DNA from: Mycolicibacterium arabiense
Lineage (GTDB): Bacteria > Actinomycetota > Actinomycetes > Mycobacteriales > Mycobacteriaceae
Direction of reading: 5' to 3'
Assembly: GCF_010731815.2 (NCBI RefSeq)
Contig: NZ_AP022593.1
Coordinates: forward strand, 2,418,001 to 2,482,000
DNA: 64,000 nucleotides
Of this stretch, positions 23,351 through 32,083 are shown in pieces; position 1 is the stretch's first letter, and every line of letters begins with the position of its first letter. The notes under the pieces are model-generated. The model did not search any database, was not told the origin of the DNA, and worked only from the letters and a program-made list of their open reading frames with translations. The position numbers were made by a program, and so were the translations under genes.

Positions 23351-24639
23351 CCCGGTTCGACCATCCCGACGGCAACGACCCCCTGACCGTCCTGCGTGAC
23401 GGTGACCTTCCGGTCCAGCCGGACCCCGGCTTCGCCGCAAGCCTGCGGTCACGGCTGGAATCCGCACTCGCACTGCCCAATCGAACAGGAGACGTCGTGA
23501 TGAGCGGTACCGATTCTGCGCTCGCCGAACTCAACGAGACCCGTGAGGCCATCAGCCCGCGCGGCGCCGCGATCCCCTACCTGGCGGTACCCGACGCCCG
23601 GGCCGCAATCCAGTGGTACGTCGACGCCTTCGGAGCCGAGGTCGTCGGCGAGCCGTTCGTGATGGACGACGGCCGCGTCGGCCACGCCGAACTCGCCCTC
23701 TCGGGTGGCATCCTCTACCTGGCCGACGAGTACCCGGAGTTGGGTCTCAAAGCGCCTGCGGCACAGAACGTTTCGGTCAGCATGATGCTCGCCGTGCCCG
23801 ATACCGACGACGCGCTGGCCCGCGTCCGGGGGCGAGGCGCCACCGTGGTGCAGGACGTCGGGGAGGGGCACGGGTCGCGCAACGCGACGATCGTCGACCC
23901 CTTCGGACACCGCTGGATGCTGACCGGGCCTGCCACCGGCGCACCGACGCCAATCCAGCACGGTGACGTCGGCTTCGTCTCGCTGTGGACCCCCGACGCC
24001 GACCGCGCCGCCGCGTTCTATGGTCAGGTGCTGGGCTGGGTCTACGACGCCCCGACGAACCGCGTCACCAACACCGTCGCGCCGATCGGACTGTTCTCGG
24101 TGCCCGGCGCCCCGACGATGCTGTGCTGCTACGCCGTCGGAGACCTGGCGGGCGCCAGCCGGTCGATCGTCGACGGCGGCGGTCAGGTCGGGCAGACCAT
24201 CGAGTTCGACTTCGGCACCGTGCTCGACGCCACCGATCCTGCGGGCGGGCCGTTCGCGGTGTTCCAGCCCCGGCCGGGACTGCCCCGCCCGGACCTCAAT
24301 GGCGCAGGCCCCGGCGAACTCTCGTACATCACCTATCACGTGCCCGACTCCGGGCAGTTCAAGGCGTTCTTCAGCCGGTTGCTGTTCTGGTCGTTTCAAC
24401 CGGGCCGCGTCGACGACGGCTGGGAGATCAGGGAGACCCACCCGATGGCGGGTGTCGCCGGGGGAAGCGACCGGTCGGTTACGGTCCCGATGTGGACGGT
24501 CGACGACGTCGAGGCCGCCGTCGCCAGGGTGCGGGAGGCCGGCGGGACGGTGATCGAGGAGCCGTCGCGGCAGTCCTACGGCCTGTCGGCGCTGTGCACC
24601 GACGACCAGGGCAGCCGGTTCTACCTCGGGCAGTTCTAG
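23347..24639 (+). CDS. triple-VOC (glyoxalase-fold) protein coupled to a sigma factor
   Basis: This 430-residue protein has an unusual layout. Residues 1-45 are a separate small segment (DPLTVLRDGDLPVQPDPGFA, then an Arg/Leu helix). Three vicinal-oxygen-chelate domains follow at about 76-195, 208-310 and 325-430. The first resembles PhnB/bleomycin-resistance proteins (IVDPFGHRWML), the second resembles two-domain glyoxalase-like proteins. VOC domains bind metals or small ligands and can be enzymes or drug-binding proteins. Coupling to the sigma gene through ATGA suggests a regulatory or sensing role. The TAG stop lies inside a long palindrome. Function not established. Confidence 0.8.
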   Translation: MTRFDHPDGNDPLTVLRDGDLPVQPDPGFAASLRSRLESALALPNRTGDVVMSGTDSALAELNETREAISPRGAAIPYLAVPDARAAIQWYVDAFGAEVVGEPFVMDDGRVGHAELALSGGILYLADEYPELGLKAPAAQNVSVSMMLAVPDTDDALARVRGRGATVVQDVGEGHGSRNATIVDPFGHRWMLTGPATGAPTPIQHGDVGFVSLWTPDADRAAAFYGQVLGWVYDAPTNRVTNTVAPIGLFSVPGAPTMLCCYAVGDLAGASRSIVDGGGQVGQTIEFDFGTVLDATDPAGGPFAVFQPRPGLPRPDLNGAGPGELSYITYHVPDSGQFKAFFSRLLFWSFQPGRVDDGWEIRETHPMAGVAGGSDRSVTVPMWTVDDVEAAVARVREAGGTVIEEPSRQSYGLSALCTDDQGSRFYLGQF

Positions 24640-24693
24640 CGATTCGTGCACGCTGCGGCGCGCTCAGCGCAACGGAGCGTGCACGAATCGCTA
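24637..24693. repeat. perfect 18-bp inverted repeat carrying both stop codons of convergent genes
   Basis: Arms 24637-24654 and 24676-24693 are exactly complementary (core AGCGATTCGTGCACGCT) around a 21-base loop. The left arm begins with the TAG of the VOC gene and the right arm ends with the TAG of the flavoprotein gene on the other strand. It can fold as a bidirectional terminator-like hairpin and resembles a REP-type element. Confidence 0.9.
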
Positions 24694-25872
24694 CGAAGCG
24701 GGGAGGACGTCGGCGATCGGGGCGGCGTTGGCGATCTTGCTGCGCGCCTTCATGACCTTGCCGGGCATGCCGCCGCCGACCACGCCCACGACGACACCGT
24801 CGCGCTCGTAGTAGGCCAGGAACTTGCGGCCGTCGTCCTCGACGACGTGCACGACGTCGTCGGCCTCGGGTTCGCCGAGACACTGGATCTTGACGTCGTA
24901 CTGGTCGCTCCAGAAGTACGGCACCACGACCACGTCGGGCGGGTCGCCGCCGAGCATTGCGGGCACGATCACCCGGGCCTGCTCGGCGACGTTGCTCCAA
25001 TGCTCCACGCGCACTTGATGTCCCGTGGCATCCTGCCACGACGCGACGTCGCCGACGGCCCACACGTTGGGTGCCGACGTCCTGCCGTGCACGTCGCACA
25101 CCACGCCGTTGTCGATCTCGACGCCGCTGCCCTCGAGCCAGTCCGTGGAAGGCCGGGAGCCGATGCCGACCACGACGACGTCGGCGTCGAGTTCGGTGCC
25201 GTCGGACAGCTGCACCTTCTCGACGTGTCCGGAGCCGGTCACGCTTGCGACGCCGACGCCGCAGCGCACGTCGACGCCCTCGGCGCGGTGCAGCCTGGCC
25301 ACTAGTTCGCCGATCTGCTGGCCGAGCACCGAGGCGAGCGGTGCGGGCTGCGGTTCGACGATGGTCACCTCGGCGCCGAGCTTGCGCAGGCTGGCCGCGA
25401 CCTCGCAGCCGATGAAGCCCGCGCCGATGATGACGGCCCGCTTCACCGAGCCGGCATGCCGACGCAGCGCCAGGCTCTCGTCGAGGGTCCGCAGCACGCG
25501 CACGCCCTCGAGGTCGGGCAGCGACCGGATGCGCTTGGGCGTCAGCCCAGTCGCGATGACGAGTTCGTCGTACGGGACGACGTCGCCGTCGGCCAGCGTG
25601 ACCGTCTGCGCCGCGGTGTCCAGCGCGGTGGCCGCCGAACCGAGTCGCAGCGTGATGTGGTGTTCGGAATAGAACTCGGCGGGCTTGAGCAGCACGTCGT
25701 CGGTTTCGCCGCGCAGCACGTCCTTCGACAGCGGCGGTCGGTCGTAGGGCAGGTGGTCCTCGTCGCTGACGATCGTGATCGGACCGGCGAACTCGGCACG
25801 ACGGAGTTGCTCGGCGGTTCGCGTGGCCGCCAGACCACCACCGACGATGACGATGCCTGCACTGTTGCTCAC
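24691..25872 (-). CDS. NAD(P)/FAD ferredoxin reductase-like oxidoreductase
   Basis: A 393-residue flavoprotein of the rhodocoxin/putidaredoxin reductase class. The FAD site is IVIVGGGLAATRTAEQL near the N terminus, LPYDRPPLSKDVL follows, and a second nucleotide site VIIGAGFIGCEVAASL lies in the middle for NAD(P)H. GDVASWQDATG is the second FAD motif. It probably hands electrons from NAD(P)H to a ferredoxin that could serve the P450. The start is the GTG at 25872 (SNSAGIVIV), since the open frame beyond has no matching domain. The position matches Rv0688 of M. tuberculosis beside the mft cluster. Confidence 0.9.
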   Translation of the reverse strand: MSNSAGIVIVGGGLAATRTAEQLRRAEFAGPITIVSDEDHLPYDRPPLSKDVLRGETDDVLLKPAEFYSEHHITLRLGSAATALDTAAQTVTLADGDVVPYDELVIATGLTPKRIRSLPDLEGVRVLRTLDESLALRRHAGSVKRAVIIGAGFIGCEVAASLRKLGAEVTIVEPQPAPLASVLGQQIGELVARLHRAEGVDVRCGVGVASVTGSGHVEKVQLSDGTELDADVVVVGIGSRPSTDWLEGSGVEIDNGVVCDVHGRTSAPNVWAVGDVASWQDATGHQVRVEHWSNVAEQARVIVPAMLGGDPPDVVVVPYFWSDQYDVKIQCLGEPEADDVVHVVEDDGRKFLAYYERDGVVVGVVGGGMPGKVMKARSKIANAAPIADVLPAS

Positions 25873-25930
25873 GGTGGCTTTCTTACACGATGGGGCCCGA
25901 CTGTCGTGCCCCACCCCGGATCGATGCCGG

Positions 25931-26377
25931 TCAGGGATGCGCGCGCTCGATGAGGTTGGACAGTACGACGATGCTCTCGCTGCGCTCGATGTCGGCGCTG
26001 GCGCGGATGCGTTCGAGCGCCTCCTCGAGGTGCCGCATGTCGCGGGCGAGCACGTGCAGCATGGCGTCCGAGGTGCCGGTGACCGTTGCGGCGCTAACGA
26101 CTTCGGGGATGTCCTCCCATGCGCGCCGCAGTTCGTCGGGCGCGATCGTGCCGTGACAGAACACCTGCACGTAGGCCTCGGTCCCCCGGCCGATGGCGCT
26201 GCGGTCGACGACGGTGGTGAAGCCACGGATCACCCCGTTGTCGAGCATGCGGTCCACCCGCCGCTTGACCGCGGGGGCGGACAGGTTCACCCGCTCACCG
26301 ATCTCCGCGAACGTCGCCCTGGCGTGCTCGGTCAGCTCGGCGAGAATCGCCTCGTCGGTCTCGTCCAAACGGTCCAT
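25931..26377 (-). CDS. Lrp/AsnC family regulator of the arginine operon
   Basis: A 148-residue Lrp/AsnC protein. An N-terminal helix-turn-helix (DETDEAILAELTEHARATF then NLSAPAVKRRVDRM) is joined to a RAM effector domain (VTGTSDAMLHVLARDMRHLE). It is divergent from the amidinohydrolase-rocD-permease operon, the same arrangement as Rv2324 with Rv2323c-Rv2319c. The ligand is probably arginine or ornithine. The ATG at 26377 begins MDRLDETD, normal for the family. It likely binds the palindrome at 26450-26475. Confidence 0.9.
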   Translation of the reverse strand: MDRLDETDEAILAELTEHARATFAEIGERVNLSAPAVKRRVDRMLDNGVIRGFTTVVDRSAIGRGTEAYVQVFCHGTIAPDELRRAWEDIPEVVSAATVTGTSDAMLHVLARDMRHLEEALERIRASADIERSESIVVLSNLIERAHP

Positions 26378-26449
26378 CTCCGCAGTCCTCCGCTTCCGTG
26401 CAACGAATCGCCGCCAGCATAGCCTTGAAGCAATGGATCGATGGTCGAC

Positions 26450-26501
26450 GCGCAATGAGTGGCGATTGATTGCGCACAGCCCGGTCCATATCGTTGCTTT
26501 C
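26450..26501 (+). promoter_or_regulatory. promoter of the arginine operon with candidate Lrp palindrome
   Basis: A clear sigma-A-like promoter is seen: TTGATT at 26466-26471, a 17-base spacer and TATCGT at 26489-26494. Transcription would start at about 26501-26502, that is at the first codon. The palindrome GCGCAAT (26450-26456) and ATTGCGC (26469-26475), 12 bases apart, overlaps the -35 box and is a candidate binding site for the divergent Lrp-type regulator. Confidence 0.65.
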
Positions 26502-27359
26502 ATGACGATCGCCGATGTCGCCAGCCAACCAACACCCGACACCACCACCCCGCGCTCACGCACTGCGTCGCTGCGCCGGTACGCCATGACCGCCCCGAGC
26601 TACTTCGCCGTCGAGTACGCCATCAACCCGTGGATGGACGTCACCGCCTCGGTCGACGCGGATCTGGCCGTGCGTCAGTGGGACGAACTGCGCCGGACCT
26701 ACCTCTCGCTCGGCCACACCGTGGACCTCGTCGAGCCCGTCGGCGGACTGCCCGACATGGTGTACGCCGCCAACGGTGGCCTCGTCGTCGGCGACAGTGC
26801 CGTGGTGGCACGCTTCGCCTACCCCCAGCGGGCGGGCGAGGCAGCGGCATATGCACGGTGGATGGCGGCGCACGGCTTCGATCCGGTGCACACCGAGCAC
26901 GTCAACGAAGGGCAGGGTGACCTCCTGGTCGCCGGCTCGATCGTGTTGGCGGGCTACGGCTTTCGCACCGACCGCCGCGCCCACGACGAGGTCGAGCGCG
27001 CAATCGGACTGCCCCTGGTGAGCCTCGAACTCGTCGACCCGCGCTTCTACCACCTCGACACCGCGCTGGCGGTGCTCGACGACACCACCATCGCCTACTA
27101 CCCGCCGGCGTTCGGCGACGACGCGCGAGCGCGCATCCAGGATCTGTTCCCCGACGCCATCGAGGTCGCGAGCGCCGACGCCTTCGTCCTCGGCCTCAAC
27201 GCGGTCTCCGACGGCAAGCACGTGGTGCTCCCCGCTGCCGCCACCGGGTTCGCCGCTCAACTCGCCGACGCGGGCTTCGAGCCCATCGGCGTCGACCTGT
27301 CCGAACTGCTCAAGGGCGGCGGATCCGTCAAATGCTGCACGCTGGAGGTATATCGATGA
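26502..27359 (+). CDS. amidinohydrolase family enzyme, DDAH-annotated but arginine-dihydrolase-like
   Basis: A 285-residue enzyme of the amidinotransferase (pentein) superfamily. YAINPWMD (N42), PDMVYAANGG (N91), NEGQGD (E136, D140), FYHLD (H184) and SVKCC (Cys278/279) hold the likely catalytic residues. Homologues are usually called dimethylarginine dimethylaminohydrolase. Asn91, rather than Asp, at the end of PDMVYAAN is the residue type found in arginine and succinylarginine dihydrolases, which release two ammonia and give ornithine. That product feeds rocD, overlapped here by ATGA. The ATG at 26502 has no Shine-Dalgarno and fits a leaderless message; an alternative ATG is at 26586. Confidence 0.8.
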   Translation: MTIADVASQPTPDTTTPRSRTASLRRYAMTAPSYFAVEYAINPWMDVTASVDADLAVRQWDELRRTYLSLGHTVDLVEPVGGLPDMVYAANGGLVVGDSAVVARFAYPQRAGEAAAYARWMAAHGFDPVHTEHVNEGQGDLLVAGSIVLAGYGFRTDRRAHDEVERAIGLPLVSLELVDPRFYHLDTALAVLDDTTIAYYPPAFGDDARARIQDLFPDAIEVASADAFVLGLNAVSDGKHVVLPAAATGFAAQLADAGFEPIGVDLSELLKGGGSVKCCTLEVYR

Positions 27360-28639
27360 GCATCCTGGACGACATGGCCACCGCGGTGAGCGAGCGCGCG
27401 GGAAGCGAGGCGCCGTCGCGCACGGCGGCCGCGATCGCCCTCGACGACCGCTACGCCGCCCACAACTACTCGCCGCTGCCCGTCGTCGCCACGACGGCCG
27501 ACGGCGCGTGGATCACCGACGTCGAGGGCAGGCGCTTCCTCGACTGCCTCGCCGCGTACTCCGCGGTGAACTTCGGTCACCGCAATCCCGAGATCATCGC
27601 CGCCGCCCACGCACAGCTCGACGCCGTCACGCTGGTCAGCCGCGCCTTCCACTCCGACCGGCTGGGGCCGTTCTGCGCAGCGCTCGCCGAGCTGTGCGGT
27701 AAGGACATGGTGCTGCCGATGAACAGCGGCGCCGAGGCCGTCGAGAGTGGGCTCAAGGTGGCCCGCAAGTGGGGAACCGACGTCAAGGGCGTGCCGGCAG
27801 GCGAGGGCAACGTCATCGTGGCGCGCAACAACTTCCACGGACGCACCACCACGATCATCAGCTTCTCCGACGACGAGACGGCCCGGCGCGGGTTCGGGCC
27901 GTACACGCCCGGGTTCCGCTCCGTGCCGTTCGGTGACGCGGACGCGATGGCCGCCGCGATCGACGACCACACGGTCGCCGTGCTGATCGAGCCCATCCAG
28001 GGCGAGGCAGGCATCGTCGTGCCGCCGCAGGACTACCTGCCCCGGGTCCGCCGGCTCTGCTCGGAGCGCAACGTCTTGATGATCGCCGACGAGATCCAGT
28101 CCGGTCTCGCCCGCACCGGACGCACGTTCGCGTGCGACCACTGGGGCGTCGTGCCCGACGTGTACCTGCTGGGCAAGGCGCTCGGCGGCGGCGTGGTCCC
28201 GTTGTCGGCCGTGGTGGCCGACCGCGACGTCCTCGGCGTGCTGCACCCGGGCGAACACGGGTCGACGTTCGGGGGCAACCCGCTGGCGGCCGCGATCGGA
28301 ACCACCGTGGTCGAGATGCTCCGCCGCGGCGAATACCAGTCCCGAGCAACCGAACTCGGTGCGCGACTCCACGCGCGCCTACACGGGTTGATCGGCCACG
28401 GCGTGCTCGCCGTGCGCGGTCTGGGGCTGTGGGCGGGCGTCGACGTCGATCCCGCGATCGGTTCCGGCAAGCACGTCAGCTTGCGCCTGGCCGCCCGCGG
28501 TGTTCTCGTCAAGGACACTCACGGTTCCACTTTGCGCTTTGCACCACCCCTGGTGATCACCGAGGAGGAGATCGACTGGGTCGTCGACCAGTTCGCCGCC
28601 GTACTGGCCGAGGGGCATGTCACGTCGGCACCCGCCTGA
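27356..28639 (+). CDS. rocD: ornithine aminotransferase
   Basis: A 427-residue class III PLP aminotransferase. It shows ADEIQSGLARTGR, the Schiff-base lysine in LLGKALGGG and EHGSTFGGNPLA. It converts ornithine and 2-oxoglutarate to glutamate semialdehyde and glutamate, feeding proline or glutamate. The start ATG overlaps the upstream stop (ATGA); a longer frame to 27332 would overlap further. In M. tuberculosis the equivalent gene is split into rocD1 and rocD2, whereas this copy is intact and full length. Confidence 0.93.
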   Translation: MSILDDMATAVSERAGSEAPSRTAAAIALDDRYAAHNYSPLPVVATTADGAWITDVEGRRFLDCLAAYSAVNFGHRNPEIIAAAHAQLDAVTLVSRAFHSDRLGPFCAALAELCGKDMVLPMNSGAEAVESGLKVARKWGTDVKGVPAGEGNVIVARNNFHGRTTTIISFSDDETARRGFGPYTPGFRSVPFGDADAMAAAIDDHTVAVLIEPIQGEAGIVVPPQDYLPRVRRLCSERNVLMIADEIQSGLARTGRTFACDHWGVVPDVYLLGKALGGGVVPLSAVVADRDVLGVLHPGEHGSTFGGNPLAAAIGTTVVEMLRRGEYQSRATELGARLHARLHGLIGHGVLAVRGLGLWAGVDVDPAIGSGKHVSLRLAARGVLVKDTHGSTLRFAPPLVITEEEIDWVVDQFAAVLAEGHVTSAPA

Positions 28640-28661
28640 ATCTCCCCGACCTGGAGGCAGC

Positions 28662-30146
28662 ATGACATCCCCGCCGGTGAAGCTGACCGATCAGATGTTG
28701 CGGCGCCGTCCCGTCCTCGGGGCTCCGGTCGCCCATGGCGCCTCCGATCACCTCAAGCGCACGATCGGCGTCTTCCAGCTGACGATGTTCGGCGTCGGCG
28801 CCACCGTTGGCACCGGCATCTTCTTCGTCCTGTCCGAAGCAGTGCCCGAGGCGGGTCCGGCGGTCATCCTCTCGTTCCTGCTCGCCGGTGTGGCCGCCGG
28901 TCTCGCTGCCATCTGTTATGCCGAGATGGCTTCTGCCGTTCCGGTATCGGGTTCGACGTACTCCTACGCCTACACGACGATGGGCGAACTGGTCGCGATG
29001 GGCGTCGCCGCGTGCCTGCTGCTCGAGTACGGCGTCTCGACGGCGGCGGTCGCGGTGGGGTGGAGTCAGTACCTGAACAAGTTGCTGGAGAACCTCTTCG
29101 GGTTCAGCCTGCCGCAGGCGATCACCGCAGCGCCGTGGGACGCCGAGCCCGGGATCGTGAACCTGCCCGCGATCATCCTGGTCGTCATGTGCATGCTGCT
29201 GCTGATTCGCGGCGCGTCGGAATCCGCCAGGGCCAACACGATCATGGTGATCATCAAGCTCAGCGTGCTGGCCATGTTCATCGTCATCGCGTTCACGGCA
29301 TTTCAGACCAACCGGTTCGCTGACTTCGCCCCGATGGGCTCCGCGGCCGTCGGCCTCGCCGCGGGCACGATCTTCTTCTCCTACATCGGTCTCGATGCCG
29401 TCTCCACCGCCGGAGACGAGGTGAAGGATCCCCAGCGCACGATGCCGCGCGCCATCATCGCCGCTCTGTTGATCGTCACCGGCTTCTACCTGCTGGTGTC
29501 GTTCGCCGCGCTCGGCGCCCAACCGTGGGAGGCGTTCGAGGGTCAGGAAGCGGGCCTAGCGGTCATCCTCGACCAGATCACCGGAAGCCAATGGGCCAGC
29601 ACGGTGATCGCTGCGGGCGCGGTGATCTCGATCTTCTCGGTGACGCTGGTGACGATGTACGGCCAGACCCGCATCCTGTTCGCGATGGGCCGCGACGGCC
29701 TGCTGCCCGCCATGTTTGCGAAGGTCAACCCGCGGTCGATGACGCCGGTGAACAACACGATCATCGTGGCGATCGTGGTGAGCCTGCTGGCCGGGTTCAT
29801 CCCGCTCGACAAGCTCGCCGACATGGTCTCGATCGGAACGCTGACGGCCTTCATCGTGGTGTCGGTCGGGGTCATCATCCTGCGCAGGCGCGAACCCGAT
29901 CTGCCGCGCGGCTTCAAGGTCCCGCTGTACCCGGTGACGCCGATCCTGTCGATCCTCGCCTGCGCCTACATCCTCTACAGCCTGCACTGGTACACGTGGA
30001 TCGCGTTCGGTGCATGGGTGGCCGTGGTGCTGGCGTTCTACTTCGTCTGGGGGCGCAACCACAGTGCGCTCAACGACGGCGGTGACGGCATCATCGAATC
30101 CGCGGCACCCGGTGTGGACGTCGTGACGCCGCGGGACGAGCCGTGA
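28662..30146 (+). CDS. rocE: APC family amino-acid permease, likely arginine/ornithine
   Basis: A 494-residue membrane protein with about 12 transmembrane segments. GVGATVGTGIFF in the first helix is the substrate-binding GxG motif of the amino acid-polyamine-cation family, of the cationic-amino-acid (CAT) type. It should import arginine or ornithine for the preceding enzymes. GGAGG seven bases before the ATG at 28662 fixes the start, 22 bases after rocD. The gene name follows the M. tuberculosis equivalent Rv2320c; substrate is inferred from the operon. Confidence 0.85.
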   Translation: MTSPPVKLTDQMLRRRPVLGAPVAHGASDHLKRTIGVFQLTMFGVGATVGTGIFFVLSEAVPEAGPAVILSFLLAGVAAGLAAICYAEMASAVPVSGSTYSYAYTTMGELVAMGVAACLLLEYGVSTAAVAVGWSQYLNKLLENLFGFSLPQAITAAPWDAEPGIVNLPAIILVVMCMLLLIRGASESARANTIMVIIKLSVLAMFIVIAFTAFQTNRFADFAPMGSAAVGLAAGTIFFSYIGLDAVSTAGDEVKDPQRTMPRAIIAALLIVTGFYLLVSFAALGAQPWEAFEGQEAGLAVILDQITGSQWASTVIAAGAVISIFSVTLVTMYGQTRILFAMGRDGLLPAMFAKVNPRSMTPVNNTIIVAIVVSLLAGFIPLDKLADMVSIGTLTAFIVVSVGVIILRRREPDLPRGFKVPLYPVTPILSILACAYILYSLHWYTWIAFGAWVAVVLAFYFVWGRNHSALNDGGDGIIESAAPGVDVVTPRDEP

Positions 30147-30177
30147 CTTCCCAGCGAGTAGCGCAGGCGGATCGCGC

Positions 30178-31059
30178 ATGACTGTCGTCGTCGGGTACCT
30201 CGCAGGCAAGGCCGGTCTGTCCGCACTGCACCTCGGGGCGGAGGCGGCCAGGACGCTCAAGACGTCGCTGTCCGTCGTCACCGTGGTCCCGAAGCCGTGG
30301 ACCACGCCATCGCCCGCACGCATCGACGCCGAGTACGCGCATTACGCGGACCGGCTGGCCGCCGACTCCGCCGCCCAGGCCCGCGACTGCATCGGCACGA
30401 TCGACCCCCAACTCGAGGTGACGTTCCACAAGTTCGCACACCGCTCGGCGTCGGGCGGACTCGTCGATGCGGTCGGGGAATTGGGCGCCGAGGCGCTGGT
30501 GCTCGGGTCCGCCTCGGACGGGCAGCTCGGCCAGGTGGTCATCGGGTCGACGGCGGACCGGCTGCTGCATTCGTCGCCGGTGCCGCTGGCCGTGAGTCCA
30601 CGGGGCTACCGGGGCTCGAAAACGCATGGCCTGACCAGGATCACGTGTGCCTATCCCGGCACACCGGGGTCGCTTCAGGTCGTCGAACGCGTGACGGCCC
30701 TGGCGGCCCGGCTCGACGTGCCGATGCGCGTCATCACCTTCGCCGTGAGGGGGCGCACGATGTTTCCGCCGGAGGTGGGGCTGCACGCGGAGGACTCGAT
30801 CCTGGAGTCGTGGGCCGCGCAGGCGCGAGAGACCTTGCAGGCGTTGCGGACCGACGGCGTCGTCGGTGACAACGTGGAGCTTCAGGTCGTGACGGGCAAC
30901 GGTTGGGCGCAGGCCCTCGACGCCGCGGAATGGGTCGACGGTGAGCTGCTGGCACTCGGTACGTCGCCCCAGGGCCCGATCGCGCGCGTGTTCCTCGGAT
31001 CCAAGGGCACCAAGATCGTCCGGCACAGCCCCGTGCCAGTGCTGGTCCTGCCGAACTGA
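30178..31059 (+). CDS. tandem universal stress protein domains
   Basis: A 293-residue protein made of two UspA-like domains (about 1-140 and 150-293). The ends of both domains show the family pattern, LVLGSASDGQLGQVVIGSTADRLL and LGSKGTKIVRHSPVPVLVL. Such proteins bind ATP or another nucleotide and are induced by stress or low energy. It is the last gene of the arginine operon, 31 bases after the permease, and matches Rv2319c in position. The glycines of the ATP loop are only partly conserved, so nucleotide binding is uncertain. Confidence 0.85.
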   Translation: MTVVVGYLAGKAGLSALHLGAEAARTLKTSLSVVTVVPKPWTTPSPARIDAEYAHYADRLAADSAAQARDCIGTIDPQLEVTFHKFAHRSASGGLVDAVGELGAEALVLGSASDGQLGQVVIGSTADRLLHSSPVPLAVSPRGYRGSKTHGLTRITCAYPGTPGSLQVVERVTALAARLDVPMRVITFAVRGRTMFPPEVGLHAEDSILESWAAQARETLQALRTDGVVGDNVELQVVTGNGWAQALDAAEWVDGELLALGTSPQGPIARVFLGSKGTKIVRHSPVPVLVLPN

Positions 31060-31074
31060 TCCGTCGAAAAGCGG

Positions 31075-31962
<888 letters not shown>

Positions 31963-32001
31963 CTAGCAGCCGAACTGAAACGTGTTCTAGTAACGCCCGC
32001 T

Positions 32002-32083
32002 CACTGGAATTTCCGCCGAAATGACGTTCCCCGTCGGTGAGGAACCTGCTCAACGACAGGGAATGCCATTTCGGCGAAAGTGG
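32002..32083. repeat. intergenic inverted repeat with CGCCGAAATG arms
   Basis: An imperfect palindrome with arms 32002-32031 and 32059-32083 (CGCCGAAATG..GTTCCC against GGGAAT..CATTTCGGCG). It ends directly against the stop of the SHOCT membrane protein gene and lies upstream of the SDR start. It could act as a terminator or a REP-like element. Confidence 0.75.
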
